From: Lachnospiraceae bacterium NE2001
GTDB lineage: Bacteria; Bacillota; Clostridia; Lachnospirales; Lachnospiraceae
Direction: 5' to 3'
Length of the DNA stretch: 38,393 nucleotides
Assembly: GCA_900110635.1 (NCBI GenBank)
Contig: FOEK01000026.1
Coordinates: 1 to 38,393, forward strand
A program made the translations under genes and the position numbers. This document shows positions 31,276 to 38,393 of the stretch, piece after piece (the stretch's first letter is position 1; each line of letters opens with the position of its first letter). The notes beneath the pieces are model-generated. The model was given only the letters and a program-made list of their open reading frames with translations. It ran no database searches and was not told the origin of the DNA.

Positions 31276-33801
31276 TTACTTATTTGAACTATGCTTAATT
31301 CTTCGAATTTCTTTAATCACTAGCTTGATATCTATAGGCTTTGCAATATGCCCATTCATTCCTGCATTCATACACTCAGTAACATTTTCGGAAAATGCAT
31401 CTGCCGTCATTGCAACGATTGGTATGGAGTTAGCCCATGGATTCTCCAGCTTTCGGATTGCTCTGGTCGCATCCAGACCATTCATCTCTGGCATCTGTAT
31501 ATCCATAAATATTAACGCATAACTACCTTCAGCAGCTTCACTCATCTTATCAACACATATCCGTCCATTTTCAGCACGGTCACAAGCGATGCCAAACATA
31601 CTGAGCATATTGGAAATAATTTCCCAGTTAATATCAATATCTTCTGCAATAAGTATATGTAGTCCGTTGAGATCTGAATAATCGTCTTCTGGTTCAACGG
31701 ATTTAGTTTCTTCACCAATAAGTTCATTGATCTTGTTATAGAGGGTTGAACGGAAGATTGGCTTACTCACAAAGCCATTTGCACCAGCCTCTTTTGCAAC
31801 ATCCTCTATATCTGACCAGTCATAAGCGGAAATAAGAAGTATTGGGATGTCCGAGCTAACATCCTCACGAATTCTATGAATTGTTTCAACTCCATCCATA
31901 TCCGGCATTTTCCAATCAATGATAACAACGCTGTAATCATTTTTACCACTGAGCATTTCAATTGCTTCTTTTCCGGTATGCGCCTGCTCGGCAGATGCCC
32001 CCAGAGAATCCAGTTCATCTACTAATGTTTGGAGCATAATCTCATCATCATCAACTATCAGGACTTTAACATCCTTAAGCTCCATCTCTTCTCTCTGTTT
32101 ATCAGCTTCATGAATATCCAGTACAACTGTAAAGGTTGTACCTTTACCCTGCTCACTCTGACAATCAATGCTGCCACCCATCAGCTCAACCATCTGTTTT
32201 GTAATAGCCAGACCAAGTCCTGTTCCCTGAATACTGCTAACTCGGCTATCTGTCTGACGCGAGAATGGTTGATACATTGTCTCCATATATTCCGGGCTCA
32301 TTCCTATTCCAGTATCAGCTACAGCATATGTCAGGCGGACACAGCCAGGGACTTCGCTCTTCTCCTCGCTAAGTGACACACTGACACTTCCACCTGGTTC
32401 CGTATATTTAATAGCATTTGAAAGTATATTGATATATATCTGATTCATACGGAGCTGGTCTGCATATAAATACTCCTTTTCCATACGATTAATATGGAAT
32501 TTGAATTCTATATTCTTTTCCTTGATCATTGGCTGTGAAATATTCACAAGATTCTCCACCGTCTCTACCAGAGAAAATGTGAGTGGATTCAGTTTAAGTT
32601 TTCCGCTTTCAACCTTAGAAATATCCAGTATATCATTGATCAGTGTAAGCAGATGATTGCTTGCAAGACTGATCTTACGCAGGTTTTCTCTTGTGGACTC
32701 CTCATCTCCAAGATTCTTTTCTGCGATAGTTGTAAGGCCAATGATTGCATTCATAGGTGTACGGATATCATGGGACATAGTAGATAAGAAATCTGTCTTG
32801 GCCTTATTTGCAGACTTTGCTTCTATAGCAGTAATCTGAAGACGCTTATTAAGAGATAGCATATGGAACAGATCACAAAGGAACAAAATCAAAAGACCTG
32901 CAGAAACTGCCCAAAACAGCAGCCAGTTATTTCTTTCTACATGGAGATCTTCTGCCGGAACAAGACTAAGCAGAGTCCAACCAGCAGACGCTGAGACAGG
33001 AGTAAATGCAAGTATGCATTCCTGTCCATGTGAATTGATCATGGATATGGATCCCGTTGAAGATGTAACCTTGTCAAGCAATTGACTGGAGGATTCCGTA
33101 TCCGTTTGATTGTAAGATTTATAGAACTCTAAGAGGCTTGAATTTTTAAAGTCATTGCCTTTCAGAATATAATCACCATTTGAATCTATCAGGGATAGTT
33201 CAGCATTTTCCAGCTCAGTCTGTGGGAAAACCCATTTCTGTTCAAGAGCCGAGATAGGAATTACCCTTAGGAGAATCGCATCTACCGAAGTATTATTATC
33301 TGAATCACTTAGTACAACACGACTACAAAAAGCCAGAGATTGTTCACCATTCATTGGATTAGTATAAGCACGGGTTATGTTGATGGAATCCCCACTCTCA
33401 CTAATCCAGCTCGTATCCTTTAAAACTCCCACTCTTTCATAAGACACTGCATAGTCATCGGTTGTATCTTGTTTTGGGCGTGTTGAAAGACCCTCGAGTG
33501 TATCAAGGGTTATCAGATGTGCCGAAGTATTAGTTAACACATGTGAGTCACGGATAAATGCTATTGCTTCCTCCATGGTCATGTTACTGTTATTAATATA
33601 ACGTGCCCATACATCACATATCCTTTGCTCACCTTCCAGGTAATTCTCCGTCACCTGCTCCATGGTGACCGTTGTATTTTCAAAGTATTCAATCTGTCTC
33701 AGATATGAAGCCTTGCTTTCATATCTGGAGTAAACAACAACGATACCCAATATGGCAGCGATGATAAAAATATTGACTAAAATGATAAATATCTTTCTCA
33801 T
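31276..33801 (-). CDS. hybrid histidine kinase with two receiver domains
   Basis: An 841-residue sensor kinase. An N-terminal membrane helix (5-25), an outside dCache-like region (about 30-288) and a second helix (292-314) lead to HisKA with SHDIRTPMN (H344), HATPase with NILSNAIKYT, DTGIGM and GTGLGLAI, then a first receiver (LIVDDDE, D629, K680) and a second (LIAEDIDIN, D767, K near the end). No Hpt is present, so a separate Hpt protein is needed for relay. It has no ribosome binding site: a TGGTATAAT box ends 7 nt before the ATG, so the mRNA may be leaderless. It is followed after 18 nt by the solute-binding protein gene. Confidence 0.95.
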   Translation of the reverse strand: MRKIFIILVNIFIIAAILGIVVVYSRYESKASYLRQIEYFENTTVTMEQVTENYLEGEQRICDVWARYINNSNMTMEEAIAFIRDSHVLTNTSAHLITLDTLEGLSTRPKQDTTDDYAVSYERVGVLKDTSWISESGDSINITRAYTNPMNGEQSLAFCSRVVLSDSDNNTSVDAILLRVIPISALEQKWVFPQTELENAELSLIDSNGDYILKGNDFKNSSLLEFYKSYNQTDTESSSQLLDKVTSSTGSISMINSHGQECILAFTPVSASAGWTLLSLVPAEDLHVERNNWLLFWAVSAGLLILFLCDLFHMLSLNKRLQITAIEAKSANKAKTDFLSTMSHDIRTPMNAIIGLTTIAEKNLGDEESTRENLRKISLASNHLLTLINDILDISKVESGKLKLNPLTFSLVETVENLVNISQPMIKEKNIEFKFHINRMEKEYLYADQLRMNQIYINILSNAIKYTEPGGSVSVSLSEEKSEVPGCVRLTYAVADTGIGMSPEYMETMYQPFSRQTDSRVSSIQGTGLGLAITKQMVELMGGSIDCQSEQGKGTTFTVVLDIHEADKQREEMELKDVKVLIVDDDEIMLQTLVDELDSLGASAEQAHTGKEAIEMLSGKNDYSVVIIDWKMPDMDGVETIHRIREDVSSDIPILLISAYDWSDIEDVAKEAGANGFVSKPIFRSTLYNKINELIGEETKSVEPEDDYSDLNGLHILIAEDIDINWEIISNMLSMFGIACDRAENGRICVDKMSEAAEGSYALIFMDIQMPEMNGLDATRAIRKLENPWANSIPIVAMTADAFSENVTECMNAGMNGHIAKPIDIKLVIKEIRRIKHSSNK

Positions 33802-33808
33802 ATTTTAT

Positions 33809-33817
33809 ATTATACCA
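33809..33817 (-). promoter_or_regulatory. extended -10 box just before the hybrid kinase start
   Basis: The minus strand reads TGGTATAAT and is separated from the ATG at 33801 by only 7 nt. Transcription from it would begin at or next to the start codon. No consensus -35 is found at the right distance, as is usual for extended -10 promoters. Confidence 0.5.
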
Positions 33818-33850
33818 TAAAAACGCCATTATATCGAAAAACATATAAAC

Positions 33851-33889
33851 TGTACCCAGTAGATTGGACACCTGTATTTTAGGGGTACA
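33851..33889. repeat. solo insertion-sequence-like inverted ends
   Basis: TGTACCC (33851-33857) and GGGTACA (33883-33889) form a short terminal inverted repeat around a 25-nt core containing TTGGACACCTG. The TGTAC ends and TTGGACAC core recall the tips of IS3-family elements. No transposase remains. No T-run follows, so it is not a typical terminator. Confidence 0.35.
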
Positions 33890-33910
33890 CATCATTATTA
33901 CAGCAAAAGA

Positions 33911-34294
33911 TCAAACCGTAATTTCAATTTGATTTCCTTCAAAACTGACTATGCAGCTCTCATAATAACCATCGCCAGTAGTTCGTGGCCCACTCAACAC
34001 CTCAAAACCATCAAGCTTAAGCTCACTTGTCAAACGATCAACCTCTTCAACACTTCCTACAGAAAAGGCTATATGAATATACCCCGTACGATTGACCGAT
34101 TTTTCTAAATCATCCATTGAAGGTTTATTCATGATTTCAAGTCGTGCACCATCATCAAAACTAATAAAGTATGATCTAAATCCTGTTGTTTTGTTATGGT
34201 ATCCATCATTTGACACCCCTCCGAGATACTTAACAAAGAAATCTCTTGCCAGTTCCAAATCATTCACATACATAGCAATATGTTCTATCTTCAA
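33911..34294 (-). CDS. VOC-superfamily (glyoxalase-like) protein
   Basis: A 127-residue soluble protein with the paired beta-alpha-beta-beta-beta modules of the vicinal oxygen chelate fold. The four metal-ligand positions are filled: H5 (IEHIAM), a glutamate in ARLEIM, a histidine in YIHIAF and a C-terminal glutamate in NQIEITV. It uses a TTG start with a strong GGAGG 7 nt upstream. The length is typical of a lactoylglutathione-lyase-like or bleomycin-resistance-like protein, but the substrate cannot be told from the sequence. The gene appears to stand alone. Confidence 0.92.
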   Translation of the reverse strand: MKIEHIAMYVNDLELARDFFVKYLGGVSNDGYHNKTTGFRSYFISFDDGARLEIMNKPSMDDLEKSVNRTGYIHIAFSVGSVEEVDRLTSELKLDGFEVLSGPRTTGDGYYESCIVSFEGNQIEITV

Positions 34295-34394
34295 ATTATA
34301 GCCTCCAAATTTCAGGAATATGCCTCACCATTTTTTCCTTTAACAGGAATACAATATGCACTCATTCTATCATAATCAGATACGAAAACAAAAC

Positions 34395-35201
34395 TCATTC
34401 CAAACTTAAAGTAATCCTTACATCACCGTTGCTAAGTAAATCTTTTAATTCATCCTGTGAAAGATTTATCTTACCAAGCCTCGTGTAACTCCAGGAATTA
34501 CTTCCGTAAAAAACAACCAGCTGATTACCTGAATAAAGAACAATATCTCCAGCCTCTGTTGTTATCTGCTTATCATTTCGAGTTATACTTTGACCCAAAT
34601 ATCCAACCTGCTCGAATCCTCCATACATTGACATAGATACAGATAACCCGGATGAAGCTAACTCTTTTAATTCTTTTACTGATTCATTATCTTCCCATGA
34701 AACAGGTACTCTTTCATCTCCAATATCCATTACCATATTATTACTCTCTTTTTCTTTTGAATTATTAGAAGCTTCTTTGTTTGAATTACTTGAAGTATTT
34801 TCTTTTGCCATATTTGGAATCCATGCACCAGAGCTTCCAACATAATAGTCACCTATCCAACATTCTGCATCCATATAGCCTAAACTATTAAAATGATACC
34901 ACTGTTTATCTATTTTAAGCCATTCATTAACAGGATACCAGGAACCCGACTGAAACCACCATCCTGTTGAATTACAGTACCATGAACCATTCCACGCGCT
35001 ATCATACCAGCCATCTGAATCTACCCAAAAACCTTCAATATATTCAGACATTGCATATGAGCCATCGCTAAACTCATACCACCAGCCTCCATTAGATTGC
35101 CTCCATCCCTCAGATGCTGCCTCACTGGTAAAACCATATATTACTACATAAATACAACCCATAACTAACAAAATTGTCAAAGCCAGTATTTTTTTATACA
35201 T
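34395..35201 (-). CDS. secreted protein with cell-wall-binding repeats and a cyclophilin-like domain
   Basis: A 268-residue exported protein. An N-terminal hydrophobic segment (5-25) ends near EAASEGW, a likely signal peptidase I site. Residues about 30-130 are aromatic choline-/glucan-binding-type repeats (GGWWYEFSDGSYA, GWYDSAWNGSWYCN, KQWYHFNSLGYMD). A Ser/Asn/Lys-rich linker (about 132-155) leads to a domain (155-268) of the cyclophilin-like fold family (VPVSWEDNESVKELKELA, SMYGGFEQVGYLG, GDIVLYSGNQLVVFYGSNSW). The two parts suggest attachment to the cell surface with a small beta-barrel on top. GGAGG precedes the ATG. Confidence 0.88.
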   Translation of the reverse strand: MYKKILALTILLVMGCIYVVIYGFTSEAASEGWRQSNGGWWYEFSDGSYAMSEYIEGFWVDSDGWYDSAWNGSWYCNSTGWWFQSGSWYPVNEWLKIDKQWYHFNSLGYMDAECWIGDYYVGSSGAWIPNMAKENTSSNSNKEASNNSKEKESNNMVMDIGDERVPVSWEDNESVKELKELASSGLSVSMSMYGGFEQVGYLGQSITRNDKQITTEAGDIVLYSGNQLVVFYGSNSWSYTRLGKINLSQDELKDLLSNGDVRITLSLE

Positions 35202-35516
35202 ATCTAATCCTCCATTTCTGATAAAAAAACTTTAAATCCATCAACAAAACATATAATTACCTGTACTATATATATATTAATATATAGTAAATAATTAAAA
35301 TCTGCTAATAAAAAAAAAGAATACGTGATATTCCAATACGGAATATCACGTATCATTATATAATCTTATTCCAGTTAATCTTTCCAACGCCGTAGTACTT
35401 GAATCATTATCCTGAAATAAACTTTACTTACACTTCCAAAAGTAACACTTTATTGTTCTATAAAACATATTAATTATATCATAAACAAGTCTGAACACAT
35501 GTAAACAGAGAAACTA
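35202..35516. other. AT-rich intergenic region
   Basis: This 315-nt gap has no convincing gene on either strand. It holds the terminator at 35310-35353, an AT-rich dyad near 35265-35289 (ACTATATATATATTAATATA and its partner) that could contain promoter elements for the secreted protein, and about 160 nt after the upstream gene's stop with nothing recognised. Confidence 0.6.
35310..35353 (-). terminator. terminator of the acyltransferase-like gene pair
   Basis: A perfect 14-bp stem ATACGTGATATTCC/GGAATATCACGTAT (35321-35334 with 35340-35353) has a 5-nt loop and is followed on the minus strand by TCTTTTTTTTTATT. It lies about 165 nt past the stop at 35517. Confidence 0.85.
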
Positions 35517-36788
35517 TCAGAAAATCACTTTTTCTGTAATTTTCTCAACATCTACTGGAATTTTCCTTACAAGCATGGTCGGAATTCCGAAATTGTTCAA
35601 CTGATTAATAAATTCATATACATATGATTCATCTTTAATGCCTTGTTGATATGATATGAAAATATTCCCAGCAACTGCAGCAATTTCTATACTTATTTCG
35701 CTCCGTCCGACTACATGAGTCCAGAATTCTCTAATATGTTTTTCAATTGAGCTATATTTCCACCTGCCGACATAGCTTACTCCATATGTACTAAAAGGCT
35801 TACCAGCTGCACGTAGCTTGTCAACAGCTTTCTCTTTATCTTTAACAGTTGGAAGTTTCATAAGCAAATTCACTTTTGAAGCAAGTCCCATCATTGATTT
35901 ACGCACAACTTCCGGAGAACTCTCAGCACGAGTAAGTTCACGATATAACCTACACTGCTCTTTAAAGTCCAGTTTTTGAATATCTTTACTATATTCTATT
36001 CGTACCATAGATATGCAGTTATGACTGCTTTTTGCTACTCCCAGCATGGGCCGGCAGTTTATAAAATAATAACCAACCGGTGATTTATCACATTCTGGAT
36101 GAACACTTGCTATAGCACGAGCCATAAGAAGAGTTATCATATTTCCAGGAGTTGCTCCATATTCAGAAGCAAATCTGACAAACTCAGCTTCTGGTATCGC
36201 TATATCATAAAACATATGTTCACCTGATTCGGAACCACCATCAGCCACACATTTGAATGCAGCATGCTGTTCTTCTGGTTTCTTCGAACTATATGATGAG
36301 CATTCAGCACTGTCTGCAAATAATTTTTCTATTGGATCATCAGTTTCTTCGTCTGAAATAGGAACTTCCAACGTTAATATATCCTGTACTTCAACATCTC
36401 CATACCTTTCACTCATATAATAATACAGGAGTGTAGAAAGCATACGATACATTTGATTTCCATCGGCCAGCCCATGAAAGACATCAAAATATATATAATC
36501 GTCTTTATAGCATACCGCCCATACATGATAATTGACTTCTTTAGTTAAAAGTCTTATCGATGAAGCCTTATTAATTGTCATAACTGGAAGAGGATTATCC
36601 TCCAGATAATACTCTCTATCATTTTGCGCAAATCTCACACAAAAATATGGATATTGCTTTGCTGTTTTTTCTGTTGCGACTTTTAATATCTGTCCATCTA
36701 TTGTATCATCCAGTCTAACACATAGACGTACACCCAAATAATCGCCACTACAATAGACAGCCGTGAAATCTCCAATAGTAATTCTCAT
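35517..36788 (-). CDS. condensation / alcohol-acetyltransferase-like protein
   Basis: A 423-residue cytosolic protein resembling the CoA-dependent acyltransferase superfamily that includes NRPS condensation domains and alcohol acetyltransferases. The active-site motif is FHGLADGNQ (HxxxDG, near residue 109-115), followed by the expected two-lobe pattern with FINCRPML and ISMVRIEYS in the C-terminal half. The second His of the classical HHxxxDG is Phe here. No carrier-protein genes are nearby, so stand-alone esterification or amide formation on a small acceptor is more likely than peptide synthesis. Its ATG follows the stop of the membrane-protein gene after a single base, so the two are coupled. 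Confidence 0.82.
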   Translation of the reverse strand: MRITIGDFTAVYCSGDYLGVRLCVRLDDTIDGQILKVATEKTAKQYPYFCVRFAQNDREYYLEDNPLPVMTINKASSIRLLTKEVNYHVWAVCYKDDYIYFDVFHGLADGNQMYRMLSTLLYYYMSERYGDVEVQDILTLEVPISDEETDDPIEKLFADSAECSSYSSKKPEEQHAAFKCVADGGSESGEHMFYDIAIPEAEFVRFASEYGATPGNMITLLMARAIASVHPECDKSPVGYYFINCRPMLGVAKSSHNCISMVRIEYSKDIQKLDFKEQCRLYRELTRAESSPEVVRKSMMGLASKVNLLMKLPTVKDKEKAVDKLRAAGKPFSTYGVSYVGRWKYSSIEKHIREFWTHVVGRSEISIEIAAVAGNIFISYQQGIKDESYVYEFINQLNNFGIPTMLVRKIPVDVEKITEKVIF

Positions 36789-36789
36789 T

Positions 36790-37704
36790 TTATTTACTTT
36801 CTCTACAATTTATTCTCAAGCTTGATTTTAAATGATATAACCATAAAGCTTTTAGCATTTCCAATTTTTTCAGGAAATCATTCTGATGAAAAAAAGATCC
36901 TAAATCAAGCAATTCTACTTTTTCTTCTTCCGCCGGTTTAATCACTATAAAAAATCCATTTTCAATCCACTCTGCCTGATCTTCATATTCCTCCTCAGTA
37001 ACCCTGTCAAAAGCATCAAAACCGGAAAGAGTCTCCGCATTCAATTTGTTTTCCAATATACTACCGAGCTTTTCATCTATACTGAAAATCTGATTGCCCG
37101 CTATGATTGCCTCTACCTGTTCCCATTTAATAGATTCTGCTTTTCCATATCCAAAGTTCGTCGGCTTTCTGTACAATATTCCATAGACATCCGCCTTGAA
37201 AAACGGTCTTTTCAATGTCAGATACGGAAATAACAATACCGCAGGCACTCCCGCCAGATATCCCAGAATAACATTTTCGCCCATGAAACCTGCCACAGAA
37301 AATATAACCAGCAACAAACATACGATTACATCACCGACACACACACCGGATGTTTTGACAGGTCTTACTTTCATCCTGTCTTTCTCTACGTCGGTGGCAT
37401 ACTGATTTTCTCCATCAAAAGCATCAATTTTCTTAAAGCAGTCTCCTATAAATACCGAATATAGAAAACTCCAGAACGTATAATCCAATACACAGAGCAA
37501 CGCCAGCCATTTGATCGGACTGATGAGTCCTGCGATAAGTATATGTATTCCCCCAAGAAACGGAATGCCCGATATATGATGATCTGATCCTTTTGCCTGA
37601 ATCTTTTTTGTCTCGATGATTGCTCCGATATTTAATATCAAATATAAAACACCGATACCGCCTATGATTATCGGGAATACCCATGGATGCATCTTAAACC
37701 ACAT
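36790..37704 (-). CDS. four-helix membrane protein coupled to the acyltransferase-like gene
   Basis: A 304-residue protein not assigned to a family. Hydrophobic helices at about 9-30, 48-90 (two) and 125-165 (two short) precede a soluble part of about 140 residues with many acidic residues and a basic C-terminus (LRINCRESK). ATG 37704 is preferred over GTG 37713, because AGGAAGG is 9 nt before the ATG and too close to the GTG. The gene ends one base before the acyltransferase-like start, so they form a pair; a membrane anchor or acceptor for the acyltransferase is a reasonable guess. Confidence 0.78.
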   Translation of the reverse strand: MWFKMHPWVFPIIIGGIGVLYLILNIGAIIETKKIQAKGSDHHISGIPFLGGIHILIAGLISPIKWLALLCVLDYTFWSFLYSVFIGDCFKKIDAFDGENQYATDVEKDRMKVRPVKTSGVCVGDVIVCLLLVIFSVAGFMGENVILGYLAGVPAVLLFPYLTLKRPFFKADVYGILYRKPTNFGYGKAESIKWEQVEAIIAGNQIFSIDEKLGSILENKLNAETLSGFDAFDRVTEEEYEDQAEWIENGFFIVIKPAEEEKVELLDLGSFFHQNDFLKKLEMLKALWLYHLKSSLRINCRESK

Positions 37705-37720
37705 TATTAACACCTTCCTG

Positions 37721-37798
37721 CAAAAAGGCAGTAGATTGCCACTCTGAAATAGAGTCTTGTTTTAGTTACCACACTTAAACAAATGTAATACTACTGCC
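37721..37798 (-). promoter_or_regulatory. long inverted repeat in the leader of the membrane-protein gene
   Basis: GGCAGTAG and CTACTGCC (37727-37734 with 37791-37798) enclose a smaller hairpin ACTCT/AGAGT (37741-37755). On the minus strand the final arm is followed by TTTTTG just ahead of the ribosome binding site. It may be an attenuator or structured leader; no riboswitch class is recognised. Confidence 0.4.
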
Positions 37799-37854
37799 AT
37801 GAAAATATTATCATCTATTTCATCGTCATACAAGTACTTCTATTTTGCTCGTTT

Positions 37855-37904
37855 ACCTCCGTGGATGCGATTAGTTCCTATCCACTATCCTTAATCACGG
37901 AGGT
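37855..37904. repeat. inverted repeat at the recombinase remnant
   Basis: ACCTCCGTG (37855-37863) and CACGGAGGT (37896-37904) are perfect 9-bp arms 32 nt apart. The right arm contains the ribosome binding site of the recombinase fragment, so the hairpin could hide it. It might also be an old attachment-site arm. Confidence 0.45.
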
Positions 37905-37909
37905 TATTT

Positions 37910-38047
37910 ATGCACGAAGAGATAATCGAAAAATTGAATAATGAATGCGAAATCAGAAATCTGTCCCCAAGGACAAGCTTTATCAATACTAAGCGAGAAT
38001 ACTCCGTCTTCTATAAGGCGGGGATGAATCGCACTAAAGGGCTCTAA
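37910..38047 (+). pseudogene. truncated tyrosine recombinase N-terminus
   Basis: The 45-codon frame has an excellent GGAGG site and reads MHEEIIEKLNNECEIRNLSP and then RT, like the SAM-like DNA-binding start of phage-type integrases. After residue 22 the similarity ends and the frame continues as SFINTKREYSVFYKAGMNRT to a stop, through DNA that looks like an IS200/IS605 right end. The catalytic domain is missing. It is a fusion scar, not a working enzyme. Confidence 0.65.
38002..38023 (+). mobile_element. probable IS200/IS605 right-end hairpin
   Basis: CTCCGTCTT (38002-38010) pairs with AAGGCGGGG (38015-38023) over 9 bp with G-U pairs and a CTAT loop, flanked by GCGAGAATA and ATGAATCGC. This matches the layout of the 3' end of tnpB elements, where the guide RNA scaffold lies. 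No tnpB is left beside it. The identification is by pattern only. Confidence 0.45.
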
Positions 38048-38218
38048 CAATCTATAATAAATCGTCTATCTTTCATTGAAAAAGATGCCTAAATATGGAA
38101 TAATTAATTCAGTGGTAAATATATAAAAAAAAGGGCTTAAATAAAGTGTATTTAAAATCGAAACCGATATACCTATTGCCCCAACATTATACAGCTTAAG
38201 CAATAAGATAGATAACAT

Positions 38219-38235
38219 CTTAACTGGATGTTAAG
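38219..38235 (+). mobile_element. hairpin at the left side of tnpA
   Basis: CTTAAC and GTTAAG (38219-38224 with 38230-38235) form a perfect 6-bp stem with a TGGAT loop just before the transposase frame. TnpA of IS200/IS605 elements recognises such short hairpins near the ends. Confidence 0.35.
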
Positions 38236-38393
38236 AATATTAACTATAAAATCATTGTAGTAGAATCTAATAATCATTCAGTATTCTCGATGCATTATCA
38301 CTTGGTTCTGGTAGTGAAATATCGCAGAAAAGTGATAAATGATGATATATCAAAACGTTTAAGAGAGATATTTGAATATATTGCTCCCAATTA
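38224..38393 (+). CDS. tnpA: IS200/IS605 family transposase TnpA (partial)
   Basis: The frame open to the right edge contains HSVFSMHYHLVLVVKYRRK, VINDDISKRL and REIFEYIAPN, the well-conserved start of Y1-type single-strand transposases (usually about 130-150 residues; the HUH motif and catalytic Tyr lie beyond the window). After the in-frame stop at 38221 there is no ATG, GTG or TTG before the conserved region; the first ATG is within it at 38290. The start may be a rare codon such as ATT (38239), or the 5' end may be damaged. Whether tnpB follows cannot be seen. Confidence 0.85.
   Translation, partial: MDVKNINYKIIVVESNNHSVFSMHYHLVLVVKYRRKVINDDISKRLREIFEYIAPN

Overview
The window looks like a chromosome segment of a low-GC anaerobic Firmicute, most likely of the family Lachnospiraceae (Butyrivibrio/Roseburia-like). 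This rests on AT-rich codon use, strong AGGAGG-type ribosome binding sites, thiamine salvage genes under TPP riboswitches, a TetM-like GTPase with an NYN tail, cell-wall-binding repeats, and many GGDEF and hybrid-kinase genes. The genus cannot be fixed from the sequence alone. Nearly all genes lie on the minus strand; the one clear complete plus-strand gene is a SpoIIE-type phosphatase at 1614-3416. No rRNA, tRNA or CRISPR array was seen.

Layout, left to right. 1-1600: a multi-hairpin non-coding stretch, two small proteins of unknown function, a MITE-like inverted repeat and a composite palindromic repeat. 1614-6186: a membrane PP2C phosphatase facing an EF-G/TetM-like GTPase fused to a YacP/Rae1-type nuclease domain, with a bidirectional terminator between them and an operator-like palindrome upstream of the GTPase. 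6344-10380: a thiamine salvage operon (thiM-thiE-thiD-methyltransferase-tenA) under a TPP riboswitch with a clear sigma-A promoter. 10445-14108: an NCS1 permease fused to a PlsC-type acyltransferase and zinc ribbon, translationally coupled to a tiny membrane protein, then a YlmH-like S4 protein. 14196-20068: a hybrid kinase (HK-REC-Hpt), acetolactate decarboxylase and a lipoprotein GH3 glycosidase. 20200-24764: a STAS-kinase fusion paired with a 1114-residue helical protein of unknown function. 24945-28468: two diguanylate cyclases flanking an unknown membrane-anchored protein and a putP remnant. 28495-29950: cytX, a hydroxymethylpyrimidine transporter, under a second TPP riboswitch; one of the GGDEF genes sits 26 nt behind it. 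29965-33801: a hybrid kinase with two receivers followed by an extracellular solute-binding lipoprotein. 33911-37704: a VOC protein, a secreted cell-wall-binding/cyclophilin-like protein and a condensation-like acyltransferase coupled to a membrane protein. 37855-38393: debris of a tyrosine recombinase, an IS200/IS605-like hairpin, and the start of a tnpA that runs off the window.

How the genes work together. The two TPP riboswitches join thiazole/HMP salvage (thiM, thiE, thiD, tenA) with HMP import (cytX) in one TPP-repressed regulon; no de novo genes (thiC, thiG) are present here. A second theme is signalling: a PP2C phosphatase, two hybrid kinases, two GGDEF proteins and a STAS-kinase within 38 kb. 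The most unusual material is the set of fusions: TetM-like GTPase with an NYN nuclease, permease with acyltransferase, and STAS with an aminoglycoside-phosphotransferase-like kinase next to a giant orphan protein. Five copies of a palindromic repeat built on GGGGACAGTCCCC punctuate the intergenic gaps between 1.4 and 20.2 kb and are absent from the rest.
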